A DNA stretch of 64,000 bases from Bretschneidera sinensis (GCA_023935145.1 CM043704.1:99123873-99187872), one strand, 5' to 3'; shown: positions 1 to 12,764, numbered from the stretch's first letter. Translations and numbers: made by a program. Notes: generated by a model from the letters alone, not told the origin.

Positions 1-970
1 TTCACACTCCATCAGTGTTTGATATCTTCAAGAGAAGAGGAGGAAGGTCTATATGATAAGGAGATGAACATAGAGAAATCTTATTTAGATTCCAAATGTG
101 ATTTGAGTCAAGGAGAAGAATTGTTGAGTATTTCCTCAAATCATGGAAAAAAAATATTTGGAAGTCAAAGAAGAGGAAAAAAGGAAAAAAAGAAAGAAAG
201 AATAATTTTTTTGGACTGATTTATCTGTTTCCAAATAGGTGAAGATCTTTAAGAATTTTAGAGGAGAATTTCAATATTCTTTAAATATGGAGAGTTGCCT
301 TAATGGTTTGGGAGGCTCTCTTATTTATATCCTAAAAGATTAACCATTCTAACCGAAGAGAGGACTCTAAATCTAGGTTCACACTCCATCAGTGTTTGAT
401 ATCTTCAAAAGAAGAGGAGGAAGGTCTATATGATAAGGAGATGAACATAGAGAAATCTTATTTAGATTCCAAATGTGATTTGAGTCAAGGAGGAGAATTG
501 TTGAGTATTTCCTCAAATCATGGAAAAAAAATATTTGGAAGTCAAAGAAGAGGAAAAAAGGAAAAAAAGAAATAAAGAATAATTTTTTGGACTGATTTAT
601 CTGTTTCCAAATAGGTGAAGATCTTTAAGAATTTTAGAGGAGAATTTCAATATTCTTTAAATATGGAGAGTTGTCTTAATGGTTTGGGAGGCTCTCTTAT
701 TTATATCCTAAAAGATTAACCATTCTAACCGAAGAGAGGACTCTAAATCTAAGTTTTCTATTCTAAAGGGGAGAGAATAAGACTTGGGTGTATTGGGGTA
801 ATGGATTAGAGTGAGTTCATTGGGTTATTTATAAGAATAAAATGTAAATCTTAAAAGATTAACCATTCTAACCAAAGAGATGACTCTAAATCTAGATTTT
901 CTATTCCAAAAGGAAGAGAATAGGAGTTGGGTATTGGGGTAATGGGTTAAAGTGAGTTCATTGGGTGAGA
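1..970. repeat. Nested tandem repeat (about 377-bp and 142-bp units)
   Basis: The segment from position 1 recurs almost unchanged from position 378, giving a unit of about 377 bases; the second copy ends near 750. A shorter module containing the motif AAAGATTAACCATTCTAACC occurs near 336, 710 and 852. A second module (about 743-835, with GGGTAATGGATTAGAGTGAG) repeats near 885-970 with a period of about 142 bases. The 66-codon ORF at 19-219 lies inside the repeat and is Lys/Glu-rich low-complexity sequence, so I do not call it a gene. The array may continue beyond the left edge. Confidence 0.85.
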
Positions 971-3900
971 GCTTTTATAGTTTTTATCAGTTCAAAAACT
1001 TATAACCTATGAGTTTTATTAGATGAATAAAATAATCTTGCTGTTGGATGGTGGATTTAGACAAGAGATATCAAATCACTTAAAACTTTGCTTTTGTTTT
1101 TTATTATTTTATTTTTGCATCGTTCATTATTTTATATTCTTGTTGTGTTTATTAATTGTGTGGATTTTGGACGGATTTTTTAGTAGAAAAATAAAAAATC
1201 CCAACAAAATGTCTTGAATGTTACTTTCACACTCAAATGAGTTGTTCACAATTTTCTTGGGACATAGTAAATGATTCAATTTACACAAGGATTTAAAAGA
1301 AGATAAAATGTAAATTTCGATGAACAAAAAACAAAAAGAAGTGGGGTTTGTTAGGACTTGCGACAAGAGGACTGCAGTCCTTGATGAAACAAGACTAAAC
1401 AGGACTGACTCGACACATGAAAAATTGAAGAGAGCTGGATCTCACTTTTTTTCTTCTTTTTAATCAGATCCCACGCTCCCTTTCTTACATTGAAATGAAT
1501 TTCACATTTCTTAACAGTGATCGTCGTACACATTTTACTGTTACTTCTAATCTTACTTTTGTAAATTACCCATACACCCATTAAATTTTGATTCTGCATT
1601 TTGTATTTCCATTCGTGCAGTATTGATTGTCTTGCTACAAACAAAATATTTACTTGCTTTTGGGGCTCAAGTTGAAAGAGTTGTTTCCCTATCAATCTCC
1701 ATAAGAAAGACTGAATTTCCAGTGAAAATATACAGAGCCATAGCCTCAATAATGACAACTCTATTTGAAAACCGTGTTTCTCTTGACCATGACAAAGTTG
1801 GTGATAGCCCTTTGCCCCTTTTACAAAATCTTTCAAAAGCCAGTTTTTTTATTTTTATTGGAAGGATATTGCTTTATGACTTGAAATTGAAGTTATCTGA
1901 TTTAATACAATGGTGGTCCATTTATTTATATCAACCAAACAATCATTTTCTTACAAGAAAGGAGTGATCTCCCCTATGTTTGCTCTTAATTTGTTATTGA
2001 GTGTATTTTAAAACACATTCAAATTGGGAGATTATGGGTATCAAGTTTCGGGTAATTGATCATCAAACTAATTTTATAATATGATATCAAAGTGTCAGGT
2101 CATGTATCAAAGTTTTAGATCCCAATACCTTTGTTTGGGCTTTAGAGAAAAAAAATTAATTTTAAATCTATAATTTCTCTCAAATTTTTAAGTGGTCATC
2201 GAGTCACTTTAACCTCATACACCACAAATTGATGTAGGTATGTTTACTATTAATTACGGCGGGGTGACAAAATCTGATTTTTTAACCACAAAAATTTTTA
2301 AATTTGGTAAAACTTAATTACTAAGCCTATGTTTGGTATGAATTACGATCTTCTATATTTGAAAATCGAAAAAGAGTCAAGTTTATGATGAGATTAAATA
2401 TTACATTGAATTCTTAAATGAAGAGGATCATATTCTGTTTGGCATTGCAATGGGCGACAAAATTGGCTTTTTCAATCACAAAATTTTAAACTTTGGTTTT
2501 GTAAAACTTAATTACTAACTATGGTAACAAAAATTGTGGTACAAATCATGAATTTCTTAAAGCTATTTTTAAAGTGGTGCAGAAAAATTGTTTTTTGAAA
2601 TGCATGAAAAAATAATGACTATTAAATATATTCAAAATACCTTTTGACTTAATGAAATTCTCATATATATATATATAAAGATTTTTTATTATTCTTTTCA
2701 ATTATAGAGACATTATCATTAATTATGTCTATTTTAAATATTTTACATAATAACAATATTTTTACAGTTAATTTTAAATATATAATTTATCAAACACTAT
2801 ATTATGATGATCACACAACACTTTTATCACTATATTTTTTAAAACGCTACAGCAATATCAAATACGAGAAGATCAAATTTTTAATCCTTTCTTACCTTTC
2901 AATCAAGTGAGAAGGTGAAACAATTGCTACTAAACAAAATTCTTTTAGTATACACACACTTATTATTATAGTAGGACTGTAGGAGTGATTCAAAGTTATT
3001 CAAATCTTTTATCTGATCAACCCCCCTTATAAAAGGGGCAACCACATGCCTGAGGAGAATCAAACTAACTTTCTCTTTTGAGAAAGAGAACAACCAAGTA
3101 GAGCATACAAAAATGCTACGGTCCCATTCTCTTCCTACCCAAACAGAGAAAGAACAGAAATAAGTGTTTCTCCTCAGTCACTTGTCACACCCACCAACCA
3201 TTTCTCATTCTCCAACTTCTAAAAATGTTGTCAAATCAATGTCTCCACATTTTGTCATCAAAGTCAGTTTTGGTAAATAATACCAATTTTGTGAAAATAA
3301 AAAAATGATGCCATTAAAACCCATCATGAGAAGAAAAAAGAAAATTGAAAATGAAGTTCCTTTACACAGATTGAACTTACATATCAATCAAATGTGGGGG
3401 ACCAAGAAGGAGAGGGAGATTTTGCTATGGAGAGAATAGAGATAAAATGACAGCAGCAACAGTATCTATCACTTTCTTTCTTAGCCAAAGTTGAGAAAAG
3501 CTTTTCATCCTCACGTGGGAAGGCAGTAATACTATTTCAAGTACATAATTTACTGTTCTCAGCCTCTTCCCTCTCTTTTCATTCTCATTTTCTCTGGTTT
3601 CAAAAAATAAAAAAGTGAAATGCAGCTTTAGAAGCCCTTGGTTAATAATGTATAAATCAAGGATCCGTGACTTTTAATCCGTATTTAATTATACACGTTA
3701 TTTATTTGTTAAAATATTATTATAAATATAAAAAATAAAATTTATTAAAAATAATTTTTTAATTTATTGTTTTTCTTTCGTCTAAATAAGATAATTTTTG
3801 TATGAGGAGAGAGAAGGCCATGGAGTAATGGAGACTGTAAAGTTTGCAAAGGAATGAAAGCAAGAGGTCAAAGACCGAAAATAACCTGGTCCCACAAATA

Positions 3901-4848
3901 ATTCAATGCTTAAAAGTAATAGAGTAAATGAGAATCAATTAAGGGTAGTTTGGGCAATTCAATCAATCAGGCTGTGCCTAGTATTCATCTGCCCAATGTT
4001 TCTTTCTTACATGTCACAGGAAAATAAAAGTGATGCTTCACCAACTAACTTTTTAAGACGTCCATACCTTTTTTCAGTTCAGGGTACTTTATTGGAATTA
4101 GATGGGATTTGATTAATTTAATGATACTTTAATTTATAGTTTTTAATTTCACTTGAAAAAATTTTCATGTAAAATAAGATATTTATTATCCGTATAAATT
4201 TGATTTAAAATTTTATTGATAATATTAATTAAATATGTATAAATATTATTAATGAAATTTTTAAAAATTATCAATTAAGTTTTCACGTGACGCAAACAAA
4301 AATCTTCTATATCTTATACAAATTTGATAAAATAAACTGGATGAGATTAAATTTTTAAGCTCCACTTTTTATTATAATAATAATAATTAATAATTATTTT
4401 TAAAATAATAATAAGCATAAATTAATTATTATATATATTTTTTTTTTATTATTATTTCAAATATGATTTCACATATATGAATCATTGATTTTGCAAGATC
4501 TGAATCGTTGATCTTGATTAACACTACAAATCTATACATACAAGTATATTCTGCAATCACAAGTTAATGGTTAAGATGTAATATAGAAATTTAATTGAAA
4601 AAATTAAAATTTTTATCATTTCACTCATTATTTAAACTCAATAAAATTAATTATCGGTCTTTTTACCATCTATTTCAATGACCTTGTCATGATTTTACCG
4701 TGAATTGGACCTCTTCAAATGGAGGCCCAACTGATTACGGACTCTGTCCAAACAAAGCCCTGACCAACTGAACAAGGCCGTTAAACCCTTCCTCTTCCTC
4801 TTCCTCTCTGAACTCCCCACCGCACGGCCACACCTAACGAAACGAAGC
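971..4848. other. Intergenic, AT-rich, no recognisable gene
   Basis: No coding region with recognisable homology is visible. Overlapping ORFs on opposite strands (1351-1836 minus, 161 codons; 1623-1967 plus, 114 codons) match no family I know and have no splice or repeat context. There is a short AT microsatellite near 2660-2680 and long A/T tracts at 3700-3760 and 4360-4450. The last few hundred bases should contain the former COQ3 promoter. Confidence 0.6.
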
Positions 4849-5869
4849 ATGGCTTGGAAGCTGGTGAAGCCGCTTCGGCCTCTTTGCAGTCCTCGCTTAA
4901 CGAACTCTTCCAGGTTCACAGGTACTCTCTTCAATGCCAGGCTCTTGTCGGATTTACCTTCCCAGCAACCAGTCTCAACCATCGTCAATCCTTCTTCTAT
5001 TTCTCCACACGAGAAGGTCCAATCCCATCAAAATGGCACCGCCAAAGCTCACCAGAAAATGAAGACGACGTATTCTTTGAAGGAGCACGAACTCGCCAAA
5101 TTCTCCGCCATTGCTGATACTTGGTTCTTTTGCATTGTCACTTTCTCTTTTTAACATTTACATATTGATGCTCTTATTCAATATGCCACAAATTTACTTT
5201 GTATTTAATTGCTCCATTCAAGTACCGGTAGTTAATTCACACGAATTTGCTATATCGTTGATGAAGAATCCTTTTATAATAAGTCTGCTGCTTTTTTTTG
5301 TTGGAAAAAGTTTCTGACTAGAGTACATTAGTTTCAAACGCTTTTATTGGTTAGTTGGCTTGTGTGCTACTAACTTTCCTAGATACGAAATAAATGTGAT
5401 TGCACAGAAGTAGTCATTGGTAAACAAGGTTTCTTGGATAGCTTTGATAGTTTCATTTTTGAAAACCAACCACTACACAAGTTCTAGTTTAGGAGAAAAT
5501 CATTCAAATACAGCAATTTTCAGTATAATAAATATGGGAAAGACTGATGCTGATGTTCATTTTGGGGTTCCTGTTGTACCTTCTACATAAAATGGATTTT
5601 GAGATTTCTCCCCTTTTCCAAAGGCCATGCTTCCTGGTCAAGAAAATTCCTTGTTTTCCATGAATTAAAGGATCATTAGACATTAAACAGTAATATCAAC
5701 GGACTTTATTTCTTTCTCCGGAACATCTGGCTACATGTAAAGTGCAACATTTATAGACTTAATCAAGAAGCTCTTCTATGTGGATATTTCACATCACTAG
5801 TTTGTCATCAAGTTGTGGTCCTTCTTGGGGCACCCATGTTAAGTTGCGCGCACGCGCACATATATATTG

Positions 5870-6007
5870 TCAAATTCATTTTTTTTTAAAAAGAGTGCTC
5901 TGCGACAAAGATAGACACACACACACACAAATATATATATATATATATATATATGTATATTCTCAAATTCATTTCTTTTAAAAAGAGTGCTCTGCGACAA
6001 AGATAGA
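5870..6007. repeat. 46-bp direct duplication flanking AC/AT microsatellite
   Basis: A segment containing AAAAAGAGTGCTCTGCGACA occurs at 5870-5915 and again at 5963-6007 (period about 93). Between the copies are an AC run (about 5914-5929) and an AT run (about 5931-5954). It lies in intron 1 of the COQ3 pseudogene. Confidence 0.85.
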
Positions 6008-6155
6008 GTAGGACTAGGAACTTTTAGAATTAAGCCCAAACAACACTATGCTTAGTACATGTATTTATCTTATTGCTAATAAAAATATTTTGGTGCCTTG
6101 AAAGAGTGAAATCAAAGTTATGATAAAAAATCGTCATATATAATGTTTTCCACAG

Positions 6156-6639
6156 TATTTGCGATATATCTTTTTTTTATAAGTAAATAAAATGTATTAA
6201 GAAGAAAGCACCAAGAAGTTGCAACTCATGTACAATGCTAACTATATGAGAGAAACTCCACAAAATCTACTAAATTTAAGCCATTTACAAAAGAATGTCC
6301 CTTGACCCAAAAATTATAGGTATTGAACCACCTTTTCCTAATTACAAGTCTCTCAATACCATCAAAAACTCGATGGTTCTTCTCATTCCAAACTAACCAA
6401 AAAATCGAAAGAGGAATCAAAGAGTAGGCCTTCTTGAACCTCTTAGAGGCACTAAAACCACTCCAAACTCACAATTCATCTCTTACGGAGCCGGCAACAA
6501 CCCAAGAAACACCCACCACCTTATAAGCCGTTTCCCACAAAACTCTCGCCAAAGAGCACTCCAACAAAAGATGAAACATGGACTCGGCGCAACTTTCACA
6601 CATAAAGCACCGATTCACTAAAAGTATATGTGATATATC
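6156..6639 (-). mobile_element. 5'-truncated LINE with target-site duplication
   Basis: Read on the minus strand, 6624-6171 is the 3' end of a plant LINE. It encodes the tail of the zf-RVT region (for example IPLSIFWLVWNEKNHRVFDG at about 6361-6420) and ends in CTTATAAAAAAAA. It is flanked by near-identical 15-base repeats, TATTTGCGATATATC at 6156-6170 and TATATGTGATATATC at 6625-6639, so both ends of the insertion are defined. It lies antisense in intron 1 of the COQ3 pseudogene. Stops and frameshifts show it is dead. Confidence 0.85.
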
Positions 6640-7421
6640 ACTTGATATCTTTCACATACATGTAATTATATTGGTACTTAAGTCAGGTCAGAATTTTTTA
6701 TATTCAACATGCTGTATATATCATTCACTGGTATGGACTATGGATCTATTAAAGTGCTTGTTCTCAAGTGCATTTGTCTCGTGTTTGATCTTGTAATTTC
6801 TGATGTTTTATGACTGAGTTGACTAAATGAACCTGCTGTTGAGCAACATCAGAAAATGTTGTGTATCATATATTATTGAATAGCCTTATGATATAAAGCA
6901 CTTGATATATATATAACTTCATGCACTCATGTTATTTGTAGGTGGGATCCTAAAGGGCCTTTCAAACCATTGCATGCGATGAATCCTACAAGACTAGCTT
7001 TCATCCGCTCCACTCTTTGTAGACATTTCAAGTAGACTGCCTGTCTTTATTTTGCTCTTGTTTTCCTTTCAATTTATGCAAGCATTGTTTGTACATGACA
7101 GATTCTTTGTATTCTGATTAGTTTCTTGTTTCAGGAAGGATCCTTATTGTGCTAGGCCTTTTGATGGACTGAAAATTAATGATGTCGGTTGTGGTGGTGG
7201 AGTTCTTTCAGAGGTATATTTCTTTCATTGAACTCTATTCATACTTCAGTTTTCTAATTAGTCTATTCTGCATCTGGATTGATTATCATCCAGAACCACC
7301 TTAGAAGGTTTTCTATTATTATTAGTGGGTAACACAATTCTTAGGAGCTTAAACTTTGCAGCATAATGCCTTTTCAAGATGCATAATTCATATAAAGAGC
7401 GAAATAGAAGCTTACTATATA

Positions 7422-7653
7422 CTCCCTCTGTCCCGAATATTTTCCCTTTTCAAATTTCACTAAGCTCAAAAAAATATTTACTTTCCCAAAATGGCCTCAT
7501 ATGTGGTAGACGTGTAAAGAGGATGGGTCCCACAAACTTACTACTTATGAAGTTAAGGGTATTTTTGGAAATTATATTTTTTTTGTTCTACTTCCTAAAC
7601 ATTTTAGGACATTCATTCTAAGAAAGAGGACAAAATAGGTGGGACAGAGGGAG
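7422..7653. mobile_element. Stowaway-like MITE
   Basis: Terminal inverted repeats CTCCCTCTGTCCC (7422-7434) and GGGACAGAGGGAG (7641-7653) match the Stowaway (Tc1/mariner-derived) consensus. A TA precedes the left end; the right-hand TA has decayed to CA. The interior has no ORF of note and resembles the element at 33636-33879 (shared GTTAAGGGTATTTTTGGAAA). It lies in intron 3 of the COQ3 pseudogene. Confidence 0.85.
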
Positions 7654-8263
7654 CATGATTAAGGGGTTTTAAACTTCAAAGGAGACTGAGCTTGCTGATA
7701 CGGTTTTAAAGTCAGAAAATGTGCCTTATATGGGGTCATCTGCTCTACGAAATCATGTCCCATCATATCTCTCTCTCCCACCCCTCCCCCCGGGTTGATA
7801 TATTTCAGCAATTCTCCTTTACTCTGGTGTATTTAACTTTATCAAATTACTGAACTGATACAATCTTTAGACTTTAGCCAATGCATTTATTTCTTTCCTT
7901 TTATTCTTGTTTCTTCCTTTCATTGTTACATCCTTACTTCAGATGCTTATCTTTGTCTCATTCAGCATTTGGTGCCTCATAGCAACATGTTCATAGCATG
8001 GGTAGTCACCTTAGGATTTCCCCATTTATCCTGAGTGGTTACTGGAAGCAAGAAATACTCTTTAAACAGTTATCCACTTCATCCTTTTGCTTCACTTTTG
8101 TTCCTTCTTTATCTCAACTATGACAAACTATGATCAGCGTTCGCCATTGATTTTGAGATAATCTTTGTATTTGAGTTACCATATACTCATTAGATTTTCT
8201 ATGGTTACAATAACTAGTATTCTATGAAAAAGATTTACAGCCCATCAAATGGCAGATATATCT

Positions 8264-8310
8264 GGTATGGGGCATGTTCTTTTTTTTTTAAGTGGTATGG
8301 GGCATGGTCT
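8264..8310 (-). mobile_element. Ultra-short LINE-tail insertion with target duplication
   Basis: GGTATGGGGCATGTTCT (8264-8280) and GGTATGGGGCATGGTCT (8294-8310) flank 13 bases, 8281-8293, reading ACTTAAAAAAAAA on the minus strand. This resembles the 3' terminus of local LINEs. Interpreted as an extremely 5'-truncated retroposition. Confidence 0.6.
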
Positions 8311-8339
8311 TATTACTGAATGTTGGTCCAAAATATACT

Positions 8340-9490
8340 ATGGTAATACCCAAGAGGGGGAGGGGTTAATTGGGTATTAAGAATTTTTCAAATTCTTTTT
8401 GCAATCTCAAATATCAAAATATATGTAGAATTAAATCAAATCAATCTTTCTAAATTACTTGCACAAAGGTGAGAGAGTTTATTACTTAATATAGAAAAGA
8501 TAATTGAATTATAAAATAATTAAGCAGTCGATCTTATTTACTTGAATAATAAATAATCTAAACAAGTAATTGTGCAAGTAATTAAGGAGATAGAGTTAGA
8601 GAGATGCAAACTCGATTTATAGTGGTTCGGCAATATCGGAATCCTTCTGATCCTACGTCCACTCTCTTCAAGGATCCTTCTTGAAGCCTTTCACTAAAAC
8701 AAGCAACTTCACGGGTGTTGCTCAAACCGAATACAAACAAGCAACTTTAAGAGTATTACTTCAACCTTTTTCACAAGAATCCTAAGTTTGCTACCCAAGT
8801 GTATATACCCAACACTTATTAGCTCACTTACAAACTCTCACAAGAGTTACACAAACTCTTTTAACAAGATGATGAAAGAAAAGTTTGAAACAAACAAACA
8901 AGAGAGATTTTTCAATGAAGATTACAATTCAATATTTTTTCTCTCAAAAGCTTATAGCTTGACAATGAAGTTTTTGGCTCAAGAAGAATAGAATGAAGAT
9001 TTTGCTTTAATCATTTGTTGTAGAATGTTTCTCTTATCTTCCAAATGACATTTGAGGCTGTATTTATAGTGTCTTAAAGTATTCTAGCCATTTGAGACAA
9101 AATAGAGCCGTTAGAGACAAGTTTATAGCATTTTAAATTAAAAAATATAGCTAATATAACTTACCCAGACGATTGTCTACTTATGGTAGTTGACTGTCCT
9201 TTATAATTGATGCAAAAACTTATTTTTCAACCCACTGTCAAATGTCTATTTTTCTGACTGTTGCTATAGTGTTTTCAAGATGAATTGTGTTTTCAACATC
9301 AATTTTCTTCATATTTCTTCTTTCTTTTTGGATTTTTGAGTTCCGAAAAATCTCCCGATTGAATCAAACTTTCTTGCGCAGTTAACATACAAGTTAAACA
9401 CTTCAAGAGTGTTTTATTATCATCAAAATTATTCTAATCAATTTCTTGATTGAAGTCTTTTTGATGATGATAAAACATATTACAAATTTA
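8340..9490. mobile_element. Retrotransposon-derived noncoding segment (LTR-like)
   Basis: The left part (ACCCAAGAGGGGGAGGGGTTAATTGGGT, in two overlapping phrases near 8349-8378), the middle phrase ATAGTGGTTCGGCAATATCG near 8619 and the right end with TTTTGATGATGATAAAACA are phrases I associate with dispersed plant LTR elements. There is no gag-pol coding sequence. The boundaries are approximate and I could not define a target duplication. Confidence 0.4.
9410..9477. repeat. Inverted repeat (hairpin), 19-base arms
   Basis: TGTTTTATTATCATCAAAA at 9410-9428 pairs with TTTTGATGATGATAAAACA at 9459-9477 (18 of 19 bases), with a 30-base loop. It sits at the right end of the LTR-like segment. Confidence 0.75.
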
Positions 9491-11351
9491 AGCATAATGT
9501 ATGTGTAAGATATATGAAGAATGATATATTACAAATGCTCAAATAATTTTTCATGTCAACATAAATTCTTCTTAAGTTCAATCATGACATGTTAAGTATT
9601 GAGCCCAAAGAATTTAATATTTGCATTTAATAATCATGTAGAGATTTTATATCTTCAATTAATTAAGGTTATGTAATAAAATGCAATGCAAAGTTAATTA
9701 GCTCCTAAAAATTGAAACGCTTACAAGTGTATCTTAGGATTCAAACCTATAAATTAGCTCTTTTGTCTTTGAAGTTGCATTTCAATTATTCTCATTGAAT
9801 TTGATCTTTTGGAGAGCTTTTTGACTTTTGAGATCATCAACTTTGATTCACCAATATCTACAATCTTAATCTTCTGTATTAGCACTATTAACAATCTGTA
9901 TCACTTAAGTAATATTCATTAGTGTTTAATTAAGATTTTTGTTACTATTAAAATCATTCAGGGTCAACAGACACTTGGTTAACACTGTATATTTTACTAT
10001 ATGAAGTACTACTTTGCTTTTCCTTTGATATTATGGATCTACGTTGAGTCTCTGGATGAATGGCTGCATTTGATTATGAAACAATTGGATATACGAGTTT
10101 AGTAAGCAAACAACAATCGGTATTATTATAATTGTGTCCCATAGGGATATCATATATACTCGTCATGTGTATTATGTCGCCTCATTTCACTTTAAAGTTT
10201 TCTTTGATGTAGATATTGGGCCCAAATGATTCTGATTAGAGGTGATTTTTAGCAGTACTTATTCCATTATTTTGCTTCTTCAGCCTTTGGCACGAATGGG
10301 AGCTACTGTTACTGGAGTTGATTCTGTGGAGAAAAATATCAAGATTGCCCGTCTTCACACAGTACAGTTTTTTCTAGTTCAATCCATTTTATTGATTGGA
10401 CAATGTTCATGATGCTTATAATTGTGTGTAAGCTTTCAAAATTTCCTAATGTGATGCAACGTTGTCTCTTCCATACATATTATTCTGACTGCTAAATCCT
10501 GACTGATTTTGGTGTCCTCGAGTGGACATGGATTTGAAAATTAACAAGACTGCATGCCATTTGTGCTTTTTGGTGTTTGCTTATGAGGGAAATTTATTAA
10601 ATTCTTTGTTTATTAGAACATGATTTATTCTGATATGTTAAAGAATTGTTATTTTCACATTTTACTTTTTCTTTTGGGAGTGAGTTTGTTTGCTGGGATG
10701 TACATTTACACTGATATGGCTACATAATTGCTGATTTTAGTGTCCATAGGTGGACCTGGATTTCAAAATTAATTAATCCATGCCTTCAGCAGGAAGGGAA
10801 AGAGGAAGTGAAGGAGGTATAAGTTAAACATTTGAATGCTTTGAAATAGATCTAGTCATTTATTTTAACTGTTAGATCCAGATATTGATAAACCATTTCA
10901 TTTTGAAAATGATGTCATTAAGTTGGCTTCCTGAGAGAGGCTTGTCAATATGTATGTACATGCGTGCACGTATGCATCTGCATGCATATATACCAGCAGA
11001 TCACAATTATGCAATCTTCATCGAACTCTTAGGGCAGTGTTATTTCATAAATATGTTTTACCTTTTTCCCTCTTTATTGGCAATATTCCTGGGTAGTTAA
11101 AATACCACTGGTGAACTTGTGCAGGCTGACAGTGCCCTTTGTTATGAGGTATGACTTTTGGCCCTTGTGCTAATCAATACTTAAGAAAACACACCCAATT
11201 TTTTCAAATGTACTAATGAAAATATACCTTATGCACTCTTGAAATATATACTCAAATTTACTCTTGAAATGTATGTTCAATTTTGTTTTTTGCCGTCCAT
11301 TATATTTAATTGTAAAAAACGTTTTTTTTAAAAGGCCTTATCTGGTGATTA

Positions 11352-11402
11352 ATATGGTCGTAAGTCTTAACCTTTGGCATTCTTATAAAAAAAAGTCCTA
11401 AC
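11352..11402 (+). mobile_element. Ultra-short LINE-tail insertion with target duplication
   Basis: AAGTCTTAACCTTTGGCATT (11352-11371) and AAGTCCTAACCTTGAGCATT (11383-11402), 17 of 20 identical, flank only CTTATAAAAAA (11372-11382). That matches the 3' end of the LINE at 6171-6624. Confidence 0.65.
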
Positions 11403-11650
11403 CTTGAGCATTTTGGCATGAAGTGACTGCTCTTCAAACCTGTGTATTTTCACCTTGAAGCCCAGTGAAACACTTTTGCACTCAACAATGGCCCTTATCT
11501 AGAATATGATGAGCGATTTATAAACTACTTACAGTACTGTGAAATCATTCTGAACTATTTGATGGTAGTTTCTTTCTTCTTTCCCCCCCCTTTTTTTTTT
11601 TTTTTTCTTTTCTGAAATAGAAGTTTCTTCTTGGAATAAACTTATATCTT

Positions 11651-11707
11651 CTAATATTCAGTCTCGGACTTACTTATCAAAAAAGACTATATTCATTTTC
11701 GGACTTA
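11651..11707 (+). mobile_element. Ultra-short LINE-tail insertion with target duplication
   Basis: The flanks 11651-11672 and 11687-11707 are near copies, both ending TCGGACTTA, with one indel and two mismatches. Between them is CTTATCAAAAAAGA (11673-11686), matching the other local LINE terminus (TTATCAAAAAA, as at 36178-36298). Confidence 0.6.
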
Positions 11708-12628
11708 GCTGATGCAAAGTAGGGATTACTTTCCTGATCAATTGGCGAATTAATTTGAACTGTCGGTTACAAATCATTGCTGGTGCCAATTTGCTGTGTT
11801 CCATTTTTGTCAATATCTTAATGGGTGTGCTGCTACTAATTTGATTCCAACTTAACTGCTATGTGTATTAGAGTACAAGCTTTATGTTACATTTATAAGT
11901 GACTCTATTTTGTTCATGAAAATTGTGCTTTTGAACTTGAACATGGATACTAATAAAAAATTTAATCCATGCACGATTTGGATCCAGTTACTTCAACTAT
12001 TGAATATTGTTGCACAACAGCGGGTACATGCCAATCTAATTTATTTTTGAGAGCTGCTCTGAGTATGAGAGCTGCTCCATTAATGTCTTGCCATCATTGT
12101 CTGTAGGTTTAAAGCTTCTAGCAATGAGTTGGTTAGGTGAGACATAAGCTAACATTTATTTTTTACTTAAAATATCCTGCTTCTAGTAGAATACTGCTGT
12201 TCTGGATGAAAATTCCTTCTTCGGGGTTCATATTCTAGTTCGTTATGATTGCTTCTGCCTTTTCTAATTTAACTTTTTTTCCTGTCAACTGTAATTTCTA
12301 AAAGGCACTGACATGCTTAAGTGATATAGTTGTTTTCTCAAATTATGATACATACATGTCTCCTGGTTTGAAGCATTTATTTGGAAATCTTGCAGCCTAT
12401 TGAACTTATGTGAAACACATAGTCTGCTGATTATAATGATTGGCTTAAATGATAGTTTCATAATCAATTGGTCCAAGCTTGTGCACCAAGGTTGCTGAGC
12501 ATCCTAGCAACATAGGGAACTTAGATTAGCATTGATTGGTTATGATTGTTGTCAATCAGCCAGATTCTATGGTTATGTTACTTATTTGTTGAAAACATTT
12601 ATGAGTTACTTTTTCATGTTTTAAAATT

Positions 12629-12670
12629 AAAAGCTTATATGAATATCTTATAAAAAAAGCTTATATGAAT
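12629..12670 (+). mobile_element. Ultra-short LINE-tail insertion in COQ3 exon remnant
   Basis: AAAAGCTTATATGAAT occurs at 12629-12644 and 12655-12670, a perfect 16-base duplication flanking ATCTTATAAA (12645-12654). The right copy runs directly into the surviving COQ3 exon sequence encoding DVIALE and its GT donor at 12691. The left copy has no AG acceptor. The insertion therefore lies where the 5' half of this exon should be. Confidence 0.65.
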
Positions 12671-12730
12671 GGGATGTGATTGCTTTAGAGGTATGCTCTC
12701 TATCACTCTCTGTCTCTGTCTTGTGTAGAC

Positions 12731-12764
12731 ACCCCCCCCCCCCCCACCACCACACACACACATA
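12731..12764. repeat. Poly-C / CA microsatellite
   Basis: A run of about 14 C is followed by CCACCAC and (AC)n. It lies in an intron of the COQ3 pseudogene. Confidence 0.9.

Noticed and set aside
1351..1967. Overlapping ORFs of 161 (minus) and 114 (plus) codons
   Set aside because: No motif, no splice context and no codon pattern that I recognise; both strands are open over the same bases, which suggests chance.
11125..11148. A 24-base GT-AG-flanked mini-exon (ADSALCYE) in the COQ3 pseudogene
   Set aside because: It would fit frame, but COQ3 relatives have DPVTSTIEY next, and that sequence is found at 11975; the mini-exon has no homology.
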